This document shows positions 24,462 through 41,849 of a DNA stretch of 64,000 bases, piece after piece (position 1 is the first letter of the stretch; each line of letters begins with the position of its first letter). The stretch covers positions 38,321,824 through 38,385,823 of the forward strand of contig CM038725.1 in assembly GCA_021613375.1 (NCBI GenBank), in the 5' to 3' direction. The position numbers and the translations under genes were made by a program. The notes under the pieces are model-generated. The model had not been told where the DNA came from and did not search any database. It saw only the letters and a list, made by a program, of their open reading frames with translations. This DNA is from Megaleporinus macrocephalus (taxonomy: Eukaryota; Chordata; Actinopteri; Characiformes; Anostomidae).

Positions 24462-25010
24462 ACCACACCACACAAATTATTAGCTAGATATAACTAGTAA
24501 AATACCTCCCCACACACACATGTAACATGTAACTAGTAAACTACCTCCCCACACACAAATCACAAGCTACATATAACTAGTAAACTACCCCCTACACAAA
24601 TCACTGGCCACATATAACTAGTAAACTACCACCCCACACAAATCACAAGCTACATATAACTAGTAAACTACCCCCACAAATCACTAACACATGTAACTAG
24701 TAAACTACCTCCCTCTCACACAAATCACTAGCTACATATAATTAGTAAACTACCCCCCACACAAATCACTGGCCACATATCACTAGTAAACTACCACCCC
24801 ACACAAATCACTGGCTACATATAACTAGTAAACTACCTCCCCCACACACACATCACTAGTTACATATAACTAGTAAACTACCCCCCCACACAAATTACTA
24901 GCTACATATAACTAGTAAACTACCCCCCCACACAAATTACTAGCTACATATAACAAGTAAACTACCACCCCACACAAATTACTAGCTACATATAACTAGT
25001 AAACTACCTC
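24462..25010. repeat. 43-45-bp minisatellite
   Basis: About twelve to thirteen copies of a unit containing CACACAAATTACTAGCTACA and TATAACTAGTAAACTACC, with a C-run of variable length that makes the period vary. Noncoding. Confidence 0.9.
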
Positions 25011-25387
25011 TCGCGTTTTTCATCAGTGCAGCGAGCCGTGTTTAGCGCTAGCTAGCTAAAGTAAACAGATTAGCCTAGCTGCTAATTTTCATCAGAAAAA
25101 CATATTAATTACGTGCGTATGTGGAATTTGGTGGAAAAAACGTAGCGATACATTTTCACTTTAACTGCCTTTGAGAGACACCAAAACACGTTAGCGCTCT
25201 GGATTCACAGATATATGGTTAAATTTAGTAAACATGTACTGAGGTAGTTCATACTGACTGTACTGAGCTGAAGTCAGAGCTCGCGCTGGACCGAAACAAA
25301 AAAGGGCGCGAATCAGTGGCGTCTTCTTCTTCCCTGCTTTTTACTGCCGTAACCTTCAGGTTCCTCCTTCGAGTTCATTAATCCAAT

Positions 25388-26025
25388 TCAATAATCTCAT
25401 TCCCTAATATCTATAATCATTAGAGAGATTATTTCAGGTTAAAATATAAACACATTCTTCAATAATCTCATTCCCTAATATCTATAATCATTAGAGAGAT
25501 TATTTCAGGTTAAAATATAAACACATTCTTCAATAATTACATTCCCTAATATCTATAATCATTAGAGAGATTATTTCAGGTTAAAATATAAACACATTCT
25601 TCAATAATCACATTCCCTAATATCTATAATCATTAGAGAGATTATTTCAGGTTAAAATATAAACACATTCTTCAATAATCTCATTCCATAATATCTATAA
25701 TCATTAGAGAGATTATTTCAGGTTAAAATATAAACACATTCTTCAATAATTACATTCCCTAATATCTATAATCATTAGAGAGATTATTTCAGATTAAAAT
25801 ATAAACACATTCTTCAATAATCACATTCCCCAATATCTATAATCATTAGAGAGATTATTTCAGGTTAAAATATAAACACATTCTTCAATAATCACATTAC
25901 CTAATATTTATAATCAATAGAGAGATTATTTCAGGTTAAAATATAAACACATTCTTCAATAATCACATTACCTAATATTTATAATCATTATAGAGATTAT
26001 TTCAGGTTAAAATATAAACACATTA
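25388..26025. repeat. 71-bp tandem repeat, about nine copies
   Basis: The unit begins TTCAATAATCTCATTCCCTA and ends GGTTAAAATATAAACACATT. Copies differ by single bases, and the last two share extra changes (CCTAATATTTATAATC), showing stepwise spread. It is preceded at 25020-25387 by unrecognised sequence containing several CpG-bearing motifs. Confidence 0.92.
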
Positions 26026-26107
26026 GCACACTAACAAACATAATCCAATTTAACAAGTTTAAATAATAACACGGTTTATTTAATTATTCAATCATTTTAG
26101 ACAGCTA

Positions 26108-26108
26108 A

Positions 26109-26172
<64 letters not shown>

Positions 26173-26222
26173 CATTTTCATTCCTTTTATTTAAGACATC
26201 AATACATTTTCATTATGATAAC

Positions 26223-26285
<63 letters not shown>

Positions 26286-26660
26286 TATTATTATTATTAT
26301 TGTTGTTTTGTTTTGTTTTGTTGTTGTTGTATATAATAATAATAATGCATTTTCATTACTTTTATTTAAGATATATTTTCATTATTATAATTATAATTAC
26401 TATTATTATTATTTTTATTATTGTTGTTGTTTTGTTGTTGTTGTATATAATAATAATAATGTATTTTCATTACTTTTATTTAAGATATATTTTCATTATT
26501 ATAATAATTATTACTATTATTATTTTGATTATTGTTGTTGTTTTGTTGTTGTTGTATATAATAATAATAGGAAGAAGAAGATAATAATAAGAAGAATGCA
26601 TTGTCAACTTTTTTATTTAACATATCAAGATCTTGTTTTTTTTTTATTGTTGTTGTTGTT
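26108..26660. repeat. (AAT)n/(ATT)n microsatellites with three copies of a longer unit
   Basis: Long AAT runs at 26108-26170 and 26221-26285 are followed by ATT and GTT runs. A unit of about 110-118 bp containing GCATTTTCATTACTTTTATT is present about three times from 26330. Open frames here encode only runs of Ile, Tyr and Val and are not genes. Confidence 0.9.
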
Positions 26661-27110
26661 TGTAGTAGTGACCTAGTTGGTGTAGTATTTAAACTTTTTA
26701 CTTAATACATGCTAAATATTAATTACAATAATTAAAAATACATGTATAAATCCTTTTATTAATGCTATTACTATATTATACATATTATTAGTGATATTAT
26801 TGAAGTCGGGCACAGTACGGATCATCTCCAAAGCAGGTCATATCTCAGTCCGCCGACGGTGCCAGCACACAGTCTGGATCGGGTCAGATGTGGGGCACCG
26901 AGCTGACTAGCTGGGTATGTGCAGTCTGAGTAGGTTAACTGTTGTTAACAGGACATTAAAGGATAAAAGAATATCTGCAGGACTAGTCCACCCAAAAGAA
27001 GAAAAACTGCAGCGAGATATGAACTGCAGTAAGAGTTTATCTTCTTCCAGACTGAGTTGTGGATGTGAGTAACTCATGAAGAGCAGCAGTGGGGTATGTT
27101 GTGATGCAGC
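26661..27110. other. Unrecognised spacer before cassette P4
   Basis: No gene, repeat family or clear regulatory site was identified. Confidence 0.4.
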
Positions 27111-27119
27111 TCTTACAAG

Positions 27120-27379
27120 AATAGCTCAATTAATACACAGCGCTGGAGGCGGGGCTTGACTGAATACGGGTGGTATTTAAAATAACGACCATTCCGCCTG
27201 TTACTGTGACCGCGTTGTTCCACTGTGATGCCGCGCCAGGACAGGTGGGGGCGCTAATTCTGTAACTATAAGCTGCACTAAAAAGGAGAAGCAGATCGTG
27301 TTGTGGTCAGCAGCCCACGCCTCCTCCGCGCTCGGACAGTGTTATTGGAGGAACAGAAAGCAGAGCTGAACTATTGAAG
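27120..27379 (+). promoter_or_regulatory. Zinc-finger cassette, copy P4
   Basis: The plus strand has the GC box GAGGCGGGGCTTGACTGAAT (about 27147-27166) and the ATTTAAAATAACGACC segment. The first exon ends GAACTATTGAAG at 27379, with donor GTAGGAAGCT from 27380. It is nearly identical to P3 over the last 80 bases of the exon and the first 150 of the intron. The CCAAT of P1/P3 reads CTCAATTAA here. It points to the relic at 30.4 kb and beyond it to the intact exon at 34.2 kb. Confidence 0.7.
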
Positions 27380-28445
27380 GTAGGAAGCTGTCCTACACTT
27401 TAACACTCATTGTTCTTCATTCACTCTGAGACAAACAGCTGGAGACACATCTGAGTTCTGAACATAAGATCTGATGTTCTTTAAAATAGATCAGACACAC
27501 AGAAGCAGCTTCATTCAGACCAGAGCTGAGTAATGGGAGCTGCTGCTGCTGGACCAGAATATTTGCTTGATCATGTTTTTCTAGTTGGGTTTGATAAACA
27601 GAGCAGTTTGTTTCTGATTAATTTACCAGGTTGGTTCCAAATACATCAAACACATCAAACACGTGTTCTTCAGATCAAGACTTTGTGATTGTTGGTGTAT
27701 CTGATGTGCTTCTGATCTTTTGTGTACTGATGTTATCAAGTCAACTCCTTCATTTTTAAACTAACTGTAAAGATGATCTTTATGTACATGACTATCTGCT
27801 CTATTGTCAGTTTAAACACATACAGCAGATCTTCTCAATCATTAACTTATAAAACAGTGTGTATAAAGAGGTGATGATATGTTGATTGTGTATCTGTAAT
27901 TGATGTAGAAAAAGTGACTGGTGTGCTACATTATCCAAGATGGCTAGAACTGTTTATACAGATGTGGTGAGAAAACAGCAGTTTGTTCTAGAACAATATG
28001 AAGAGCTTCCTGAGAGCTGTGAATATCTGGGTGGGGGTTTCTGGTCAATGGCTTGTACATTAACAGCTGGTAGGAGTGTCTATGGTGGGTGTGTGGGTCT
28101 GTTTAGAGGAGGGTGTAATGTGTTAGAACCATTCAGGAGCTTGATGGTCTAGTTCAAATGTTCTCAGTTACAATCCTGGAGATCACATGCTCTGCATATA
28201 TCAGTACTTTCACTACTGCAACACTCCCAATCCAGCATTTAAACAGTTAATAAGTAAACTGAGGAGTTCTTGTTCTAGGGAAAGTTTAAAATGTACATAG
28301 TGTGGACTCCCCAGGACTGGAACTGGGAACCTCAGCTCTAAATGTAAACTGGTGGACTTTCATCTTTTACACTCTCTCTAGACAGTATAGGTGTGTGAAT
28401 AGAGTGTGATGGTGCAGGTAGTAATATTTATGATGAAGACCATCG
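27380..28445 (+). repeat. Duplicated intron-1 block, longest copy
   Basis: Continues from cassette P4 through the 'gatgttctttaaaatagatc' segment, the 'taaagatgatctttatgtac' segment, the 'ttatccaagatggctagaac' segment (27930) and the 'gatggtctagttcaaatg' segment (28142). Matching pieces, inverted, occur at 40.83-41.57 kb and 2.17-2.68 kb. An open frame at 27940-28152 is shared with the minus-strand copy at 41073-40888 only in part and is not called coding. Confidence 0.65.
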
Positions 28446-28912
28446 TATTTATTTATATAAGTATGTATACGTGTTTACTTTAAATACAAGATGTTCAACT
28501 AGAAGGTTCTCGTCCTTGTCTACTGGAACTGTGCACTCTGTTGCTTTACTCCAGCGCATGGTCTTGTGAGCTTCAGTCTGACTGGATTATAGCTATTAGT
28601 TGTTAAAACACAATATCGGTGGACGGTTTGAGACATGAGGTGAAGTTCCAGACCAAGCATCAAAGCGGAGTTTGAATTGTGGTTTTCTGAATTTGTTTAC
28701 TGGTGGAATCTTCACTGCAGCTGCATGAAATCACTCTGGACACTCGGAGTAAGCTGTCATGATCGCTGTGATACATGTATTAGATCACTGTTTTAGTCTA
28801 CAAGTCTCGCCGCTCTTGTGTTAACAGTAGCACTGTCAGTGTTTGGGAGATGAATGTATGGAGGACTGTTAAGGGATTTAAGGATTGGAGACATATGAGC
28901 ATGGCATGTTCA
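28446..28912. other. Unrecognised intron sequence
   Basis: No exon, repeat family or regulatory motif is recognised. Confidence 0.4.
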
Positions 28913-29755
28913 GTACGGTGGTGGAGTACTCAGTACGGTGGTGTAGTGGTCAGTACGGTAGTGTAGTGGTCAGTACGGTGGTGTAGTGGTCAGTACGGTG
29001 GTGTAGTGGTTAGTATGGTGGTGTAGTGGTTAGTACGGTGGTGGAGTGCTCAGTACGGTGGTGTAGTGGTGGTGTAGTGGTTAGTATGGTGGTGTAGTGG
29101 TTAGTATGGTGGTGTAGTGGTTAGTACGGTGGTGTAGTGTTAGTATGGTGGTGTAGTGGTTAGTATGGTGGTGTAGTGGTTAGTATGGTGGTGTAGTGGT
29201 TAGTACGGTGGTGTAGTGGTTAGTACGGTGGTGTAGTGGTCAGTACGGTGGTGTAGTGGTCAGTACGGTGGTGTAGTGGTCAGTACGGTAGTGTAGTGGT
29301 CAGTACGGTGGTGTAGTGGTCAGTACGGTGGTGTAGTGGTTAGTACGGTGGTGTAGTGGTTAGTATGGTGGTGTAGTGGTTAGTACGGTGGTGTAGTGGT
29401 TAGTACGGTGGTGTAGTGGTTAGTATGGTGGTGTAGTGGTCAGTATGGTGGTGTAGTGGTCAGCACTGTCTCCTCACAGTAAGATGATCTGGGTTGGATT
29501 CCCGGTCCGGGTGGTTCTGTGTGGAGTGTGTATGTTCTCTCCGTGTTTGAGTGGGTTCTTCCGGGTACTCCGGTTTCCTCCCACAGTCCAAACACATGCA
29601 TGTTAGGATCCTCACTCTAAACTGAACGTAGGTGTGAGTGTGTGTTGGCCATGCTATGGACTGGTGACCTGTCCATGGTATACCCCGCCTTTGCCCAATA
29701 ACGCTGGGATTAGCTCAAGCCCTCCTGTGACCCCGAATAGATAAAGCAGAAGATA
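28913..29755 (+). mobile_element. tRNA-derived SINE (family A) with a 27-copy expansion of its head
   Basis: Positions 28913-29460 are about 27 copies of the 20-bp unit CAGTACGGTGGTGTAGTGGT, the tRNA A-box-like head of the SINE. The last copy runs into the normal body: CAGCACTGTCTCCTCACAGT, B-box-like GGTTGGATTCC (29492-29502), 'gtttcctcccacagtccaaa' and 'gacctgtccatggtatac', ending about 29755. The body is single-copy, so only the head expanded. C/T changes at fixed positions mark subsets of units. Confidence 0.85.
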
Positions 29756-30770
<1,015 letters not shown>

Positions 30771-31300
30771 ATTAAGTGTAGTATTATTAGTAATATTAAT
30801 AATATAATGAAAACTGTCAAGAAGTTTTCTTATAACAAGTTGTTTACTTTCTAATTCACTGTCGCAGTTCTGTTGCTGTGATGGAAGCTTTTTGGCTCTT
30901 GAGTTAAGGTCAATGCTATTGTGAAGAAGATGTGACCCAGAAGACTGCAATGGAAAGGTTTTTGCTTTGCTGGCCAAAATTGAACAAATTTGTAAATGAG
31001 ACACAGGAGGTTGAAGGTATCAAGCAATCTGAGAGACGTACTGAAGACCTCACCTCAGTTTGGCCTACACGTCTGTTTTGCATGGCATATAGTGTTCCAT
31101 ACAGGCCAGACTACATTTTGTGAACTTTCCATTACTCTTTTCAGAGACTTTAAGATGAAAGAATGGATTAATATTTGTAAATATTTTTGTATGAAGGAAT
31201 ATATTTGTGAAAAAATGTCTATTGTTCCACAGATGTTTTGGAAAAATCCCTGACAAAAAAAATGCAATAAAAATATTTCCTGCACAAATGTTGCTTTGAA
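30771..31300 (+). other. 3' flank of relic (v)
   Basis: 'gtgacccagaagactgcaat' and 'tactgaagacctcacctcag' match 'atgaccctaaagactggaac' and 'tactgaagacctctcctcac' in the flank of the 34-kb gene at 35377 and 35497. Noncoding. No feature is recognised from 31300 to 31710. Confidence 0.5.
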
Positions 31301-31714
31301 ATATCTTTGAAATAGTTCATTCTGTCAAAAATATAAAGAAAAGGGGCCCAAAGATCATGTTCCATAACTGCAATGATTAGTTGGATGTTTGGGTTTCACT
31401 GTTTGATAATCTACAGATACCACCTAGATGACCAGGAAATTCATGACTGAACTTTGGCAAACCCCCTTGGAATCAGAACTAGAATTGTGTGTTGTGTTGT
31501 GGGTAGATGTCAAAAATTGGCAATAAATTGGTCATGTTTCTGGAGAAAAACGGTGCCTCTTTGGTGCATTGGGACTCTTTGGCTGTTGAAATAGTCAGTT
31601 TTATATTTAATTCTATTCAATACCAGAACATATTACATGTAAATCTGGCTGCCTCAACAAAAGTGTATGTAGTCTGTGATGAATGATGTTACTGCACCAT
31701 GTGGCTCACACCAG

Positions 31715-32035
31715 ACATTCCAGAGAATCCCTCAGTCGTGGGCTGAAGGTTAGGGGTCCGGTCTTGTGACTGGAAGGTCACCGGTTTGATCCCCAAGACC
31801 GGCAGGCCACGACTAAAGAGCCTTTGAGCAAGGCACCTAACCCCAACTGCTCCCCGGGCACTGTGGATAGGGCTGCCCACCACTCCAGGCACATGTGCTT
31901 ACTGCCCCCTAGTGTGTATGTTCACTAGTGTGTGTGTGTATATGTGGGTCTTTCCCTGCATGGATGGGGTAAATGCGGAGGTCTAATTCCGTTGTGTGCA
32001 AACACATGTGGCTAATATTAGTTCTAATAGTCTAA
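31715..32035 (+). mobile_element. tRNA-derived SINE (family B)
   Basis: Head: TGGGCTGAAGGTTAGGG (A-box-like) and GGTTTGATCCC (31783-31793, B-box-like). Body: the 'gagcaaggcacctaacccca' segment, CTGCTCCCCGGGC, 'ccccctagtgtgtatgttca' and a GT-rich part, ending with 'gtaaatgcggaggtctaatt'. This layout is typical of a common fish SINE and is unrelated to family A in this window. Confidence 0.75.
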
Positions 32036-32072
32036 TAGAGAATAGTCTCTAGGCAGCTCTTTAGTGTTTCTA

Positions 32073-33495
32073 CAGTCAAAGTCATAAGACACAAATTTTG
32101 GTTTTCATAAAGCTTGCTGCCTCAGTTTGTTTAGACCCTGTTGTCAGATGTTTATATGATTATAATGAAGTACAGTTATACGCGTTCTGTATGTGTGTTA
32201 ACTTTTTATTGATAAATGCATCCAGTTTGAGCAAAGACTTCTTATTTACAGTGTTAACCCTTCTCCTGAAACTCTCCCTGGCATGCTGGGTATCAGCTTT
32301 TGGGCAAAATCTTGAATGATGGTGACCCATTTTTGCCTAATCAGTGCTCGGAGTTGATAACAGGTTCTGAGTTCTTGTTTGTCCACCCTCTTTTTGAGGA
32401 TTGACCGCAGGTTCTTAATGGCATAGAGATCTGGGTAGTTTCCTGGCCATGGAACCAAAATTTCATTGTTTTGTTCACTGAGCCACTTGGTTATCACTTT
32501 TGCCTTTTGACATGGTGCTCCATGGGAGAAGTTGCTCTTGGAGGATGTTTTGATACCGTTCCTTATTCATGGCAGTGCTCCTGGCAAAGTTCTGAGCGAA
32601 CCCACTCCCTTGGATGAGAAGCATGAATGGTCTCAGGATGCTTTACTGTTGGCGTGACACAGGACTCATGGTAGCACTCACCTTTTCTTCTCTGGACAAT
32701 CGTTTTTCCAGACGTCCCAAGCAGTCTGAAGGGGCTTCATCAGGAAAAATAACTGTTCCCCAGTCCTCTGCAGTCTAATCCCTATACTTCTGGCAGAATG
32801 TCAGTCTCTCCTTGAGAGAAGTGGCTTCTTTGCTGCCCTTCTTGACACCAAGCCGTCCTCCAAAACCTTTCATTTCACTGTGCATTCAGCTTCACTCACA
32901 CTGCCCTCTGCCATTCCTGAGCAAGCTCTGCACTGGTGGTGACCCACCTGATTTTACAGCTGTATCCTCTTTAGAAGACGGTCCTGATGCTTACTTGACT
33001 TTCTTGGGCGTCCTGAAGCTTCTTCACTGCAGTTGAACCACTCTCTCTGAAGTTCTTGATAATTGGATGAATGGTTGATTGGGGAGTATCTTACAAGCAG
33101 CAATGTCCTCGCCTGTGAAACCCTTTTGATGCAATGCAATGATGACTGTGCATGTTTCCATGGTTACCAGAAGAAAACTTTAAAGCACCACTACATTTTC
33201 AAAGCAACCAGTCTGCTTTTCTAATCAGCATTACAGAGTGATATCAGCTGTCTCATCCTAATTAACCTTTTCTCCTCATCATCACTGAGGTGATGTTTGA
33301 GATCATTCTGTAGGGAATGCAGTCATTTTTGTGATGAGGTCATTTTTCATGGCAGGGAATGACTTTGCAATAAATTGCAATTCATCTGATCATCTTCCCA
33401 GTTTAGAGTTAATACAAACCACCACCATAAGAACTGAGGCAGCAAACTTAATGAAAAACAAAATTTGTGCCCTTCTCAAAACATTTGGCCATGAC
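32073..33495 (-). mobile_element. Second Tc1-like transposon, 1.42 kb, inactive
   Basis: TA flanks at 32071-32072 and 33496-33497. The inverted ends share CACAAATTTTG, a TTTTCAT block and GCTGCCTCAGTT. The minus strand has a broken transposase. The N-terminal part near 33130-32950 contains KGFTGEDIA in one frame and GRPRKSSKHQDRLLKRIQL in another (GRPR motif). The C-terminal part near 32497-32246 contains ITKWLSEQN, PWPGNYPDLYAIKNLRSILK (active copies: DLNPIENLWSILK) and AQKLIPSMPGR. It belongs to a different Tc1 subfamily from the copy at 18.8 kb. Confidence 0.85.
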
Positions 33496-33497
33496 TA

Positions 33498-35127
<1,630 letters not shown>

Positions 35128-35640
35128 TGAGTGGCAGAGTAACACGTTCCTGGAGCTGTTTCTACAAAAAAAAAATTAAGTTTCCTTTGTTGAACATGGG
35201 AATAGGAAGATGCTGAACCTTCAATAATATGTTGTTTAATTGCAAATGAATGTATGTAAGATAATCCTGTCTTTACTCTGTTGGATTGTACTTTTGAACT
35301 CACTTGTGAGCTTCAGGAGATGTTTTTTTGTAGGCTGTATGTTTGGAGTGTTCTAGTTGAGGAATGAATTGAAGCAGATATGACCCTAAAGACTGGAACA
35401 GGGATGTTTTTGCTGTACTGGTCAGAACTGAACCCCTTTGAAAAGGAGACACTGGAGTATAAACGACTGCAAGACAACAAGCTATCAATGTGGTGTACTG
35501 AAGACCTCTCCTCACTACGGCCCACAGTGTTCATTTGAGTGCTTGGAGACGTCACTGTTCTTTGAGAAGGACACTATGACACGTGATCCCCATATCCAGT
35601 CTAACCTACTTCCATCTAAATCTCAGTAAAGACACTGTGT
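35128..35640 (+). other. 3' flank of the 34-kb zinc-finger gene
   Basis: Noncoding family 3' flank (see relic v and the 17-kb gene). It has an A-run at 35167. Nothing further is recognised from 35640 to 36220. Confidence 0.5.
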
Positions 35641-36224
35641 AATGCGTGGAAAATGGTTGCTCCTTGAAGGTGCTCTCAGGGCCCACTGTTCTGTTTCTTT
35701 CAGGTAAGATTCTGCATGTGTTTTTCTGAATGTGTTAACCTGTTAATATTATTTTTCTCTAGTTACACTCTTTTAATAATCTGTTTTATTATTAAATATA
35801 TTTTAATAATCTAATTGCTGTTGGTATTAATGACTTTAATTGTAAAAATGTGGGAATCAGTTAACATTACATTTAGCAGGCTATGAATATAATGCTTATT
35901 GCATGTAATGTTAGTCGATGTAAGATAATGTTATGGTGCTAAATGGCAGTGGTCATTTAATCTGTTCTTAATCAAGTAATTTGTTTTTTTAGGCCAAATC
36001 GTACAGTGATCAGTCTCCGCACTCCAAACGTTTTCCTAAGCAATATCGTCTTTTGTCTCAGTTTTGTCTGTAGAGATTATTTAAAATAATGTAGCGAGAG
36101 TCAAATTCATCACGTCCTCAAAACACAGTAAGACAAACACAAGCACACACCTGTCTGCGATCCAGTCCTCGACGCTGAGTTTGTGTTTGTGTTGTTATTA
36201 TAAGATTAGATTATTAATTTATAC

Positions 36225-36935
36225 TCCAGCCAACTCACATAGTTACCTGAGGTGAATGTGATGTTTTACCCCTGTATTTGTATTACTACTTCCATTAAAC
36301 ATCTTATAAATGCTCAATTAATAAATTACTTCTATTAAAGCTTGGTGTGTGCATCTGTATTATAACATGCATGTGCAGATCTCTGACCTTCTAAACCCCC
36401 GACCCGTACCTGAGATTAAATAGAACTGTGGTTGTTGTTTGTGCTTAAACTAAGCTAGACTATCACATCTGAAATATGGTGTGAATATAGTTGTCACATT
36501 AAAGCTACATCAGTTATCAGGATCTTACTCTTATAAACATCAACATGTGATCTTGATCCAGGGCATACTTCATTCCTCAAGATGGTGTCTTTGTTGAAAT
36601 AACTATTGTAAACGTCTCTGTAAACTATAGTTTTTCCAGATGACTTTTAGAAGCTGAATTTTAGCCATTTCTATCGCAGAGTTGATCACTGTAACGGTCT
36701 TCTAACTGGGACTCCTATGAAAACATTCCATCCCATACAACTCGTACAGAACGCAGTTGTTCACTTTGGTTTTCAAAGAACTGCATTGGTCTTGAATCAG
36801 AGAACTACAGATACTGGCCCTTTCTGATTCTGATCCTTTTCCTGACTCCTGAAGAACATTATCATGCACTGAAGGAAAGAGAGGAACCAGAAAAACTTAA
36901 TAAGCCCCCTTTAAAGAAGTAGTCTGCATGTTTTA
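36225..36935 (+). repeat. Local direct duplication, copy 1
   Basis: 'agttacctgaggtgaatgtg' (36240), 'tgctcaattaataaattact' and 'aacattatcatgcactgaag' to 'aataagccccctttaaagaa' correspond in order to 37368-37715. Copy 1 is longer because it contains an L2-like insertion. Confidence 0.7.
36660..36810 (+). mobile_element. L2-like LINE fragment
   Basis: The frame VDHCNGLLTGTPMKTFHPIQ followed by LVQNAVVHF matches the LDYCNxLLxGLP...LQLVQNAAAR block of L2/CR1-type ORF2. Very short and truncated at both ends. Confidence 0.6.
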
Positions 36936-36959
36936 TTATATATTGTGGGCTGAAGTCCT

Positions 36960-37060
36960 TTAAGATTCAAGAGTTTTATTGTCATAAGTACAGCAGAACA
37001 GACAGTTACACTGTACTATGAAATTCTTACTTTGCTGTGCCTCCATTCACTAATAGATAA
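36960..37060. repeat. Dispersed-repeat-like segment
   Basis: 'agagttttattgtcataagt' and 'actatgaaattcttactttg' resemble a frequent fish interspersed sequence, but no family or ends can be given from sequence alone. Confidence 0.3.
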
Positions 37061-37364
37061 AGTTAACAAAAAATTTAAAATTAAAAATATATACAAAATA
37101 TACAAAGTATAACACAAAATGTTCCAGACATATACTGTACACTTAAAATAAATACTAAAGACAAAATAAATAATAAATAACGTTGGCTGCGGGAGGAACA
37201 CATAAAGACGTCTGCCACGGTGGGCCCCATCTAGCTATCTTTAAACAGCTATATTATCAGCCATTTTTAGCCAAAGCACTGATTTGTTGGATGTCAGAAG
37301 CAAGTTTATGCTCATGTGAGTAAAGATGTAATGATAAGAAGTTAGATACACTATATTGCCAAAA

Positions 37365-37720
37365 GTAGTTACCTCAGGTGAATGTGTTTCAGTTTTCTCT
37401 GTTTTACTCCGTATTTGAATTGCTACTTCCACTTAACATCTTATTTACCATATTATTAATGTTCAATTAATAAAATACTTTCATTAAAGCTGGTCTTGGT
37501 GTCTGCATCGATATTATAACAAGCATGTGCAGCTCAAATCATAGATCATAGATTTGCAGATACTGGCCTTCTTCAAACACCTTGCATAAAATACAGAAAA
37601 TGTGGGCTCTTTCAGTTATTCTGCTGTTCTGATGCTTTCCTGACTCCTGCAGAACATTATCATGCACAGAAGGAAAGGGAAGAGTCAGAAAAGCTTAATA
37701 AGCCCCCTTTAAAAACGTAG
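37365..37720 (+). repeat. Local direct duplication, copy 2
   Basis: Second copy of the 36.2-kb block, with the same order of segments but no L2-like insert. The age difference implies duplication first, or loss of the insert here. Confidence 0.7.
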
Positions 37721-37899
37721 TCTGTATTAGGATGTATTTTGGCCAAAGTGAACTGAGAAGCACTGCTCTTGTTTATCTCAGGAGCAAGTTTAAGCTCATG
37801 TGAGTAAAAACACCCATACAATATGTTTGCCTTGGGATATACTCCAAAAGACACACACAGAACAAAAGATGAATGGATTATACACTTTAACATGTATAA

Positions 37900-38397
37900 C
37901 AATGTTTAATATTTCAGAAAAACAAGTCTGTTATTAAAATTAAGTAAAAATTGGTTAAGGAACATAACCAAACACTGTGTCATTGGTGGGAATTAGTCAT
38001 GCACTTGATGTCAGGAAGAGTGACTCACACAGTTTGGTGGTGTCTTTCAGTCTGCAAGTATCATACAAACATCAAACTAGGTACATCAACCTTCAAGTCA
38101 TAAAACCATCAATGCTTGAAGTCTCTGAAAACAGGACGTTGCATGGAAGTGTAGTCTGAGCTGTATGCAACTTTATGCCACATAGAACAGCCTTGTAGGC
38201 TACAATGAGCAGAGGTCACCAGTACATCACTAGGTTGCACTAACTAGTAAACGGGTAGGAATTATATATGTTTCATATTATGCTAAAAACAGTTGTCTGG
38301 AGTTCAGAAATTTGGACTGGAGATTCTAGACATCCTGGAATGAGTTACACTTATTAATGCTCATTAACACCAAAACTCTTAGTACACTTATGTGTCT
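37900..38397 (-). other. 3' flank of the 39-kb zinc-finger gene
   Basis: Minus-strand 'cctagtgatgtactggtgac' (38233-38214) matches the 3' flank of the 17-kb gene. The lost C-terminal codons of the gene are visible here in a shifted frame (KTHKCTKS at about 38400-38377). Confidence 0.5.
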
Positions 38398-41568
<3,171 letters not shown>

Positions 41569-41725
41569 CTTCAATAGTTCAGCTCTGCTTTCTGTTCCTC
41601 CAATAACACTGTCCGAGCGCGGAGGAGGCGTGGGCTGCTGACCACAACACGATCTTCTGATTCTACACTTCAGTGCAGCTGGAGAAAATGTTACAGAATT
41701 AGCGCCCCCACCTGGTCTGGAGGTG
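41569..41725 (-). promoter_or_regulatory. Zinc-finger cassette, copy P5 (5'-truncated)
   Basis: The minus-strand first exon ends GAACTATTGAAG at 41569, followed by donor GTAGGAAGCTGTCC. Upstream it shares 'ccacgcctcctccgcgctcg' and 'ccagaccaggtgggggcgct' with the other copies, but homology stops near 41725, so GC and CCAAT boxes are absent. It points to the finger exon at 39090. Confidence 0.65.
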
Positions 41726-41849
41726 GGTCAGTTTACAAAAGCAGAATCGTGTCTGTCTGAATCCGGAGACCACTGAGCATAAAAAGATTGTTTAAACGCA
41801 GATTTGAAATCAGGGATGAAATCTGATAAATTGTTGAGTTTAGGTCCAA

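Noticed and set aside
24462..26025. Possible CRISPR-like array
   Set aside because: The repeats are directly tandem with no unique spacers, and the genome is a vertebrate's.
26170..26676. Open frame rich in Ile, Tyr and Val
   Set aside because: It is translation of AAT/ATT/GTT microsatellites.
27930..27950. CCAAGATGGCT resembling a YY1 site with a short ORF after it
   Set aside because: The ORF is not preserved between the 27.9-kb and 41.0-kb copies, and the site lies within an intron block; weak evidence.
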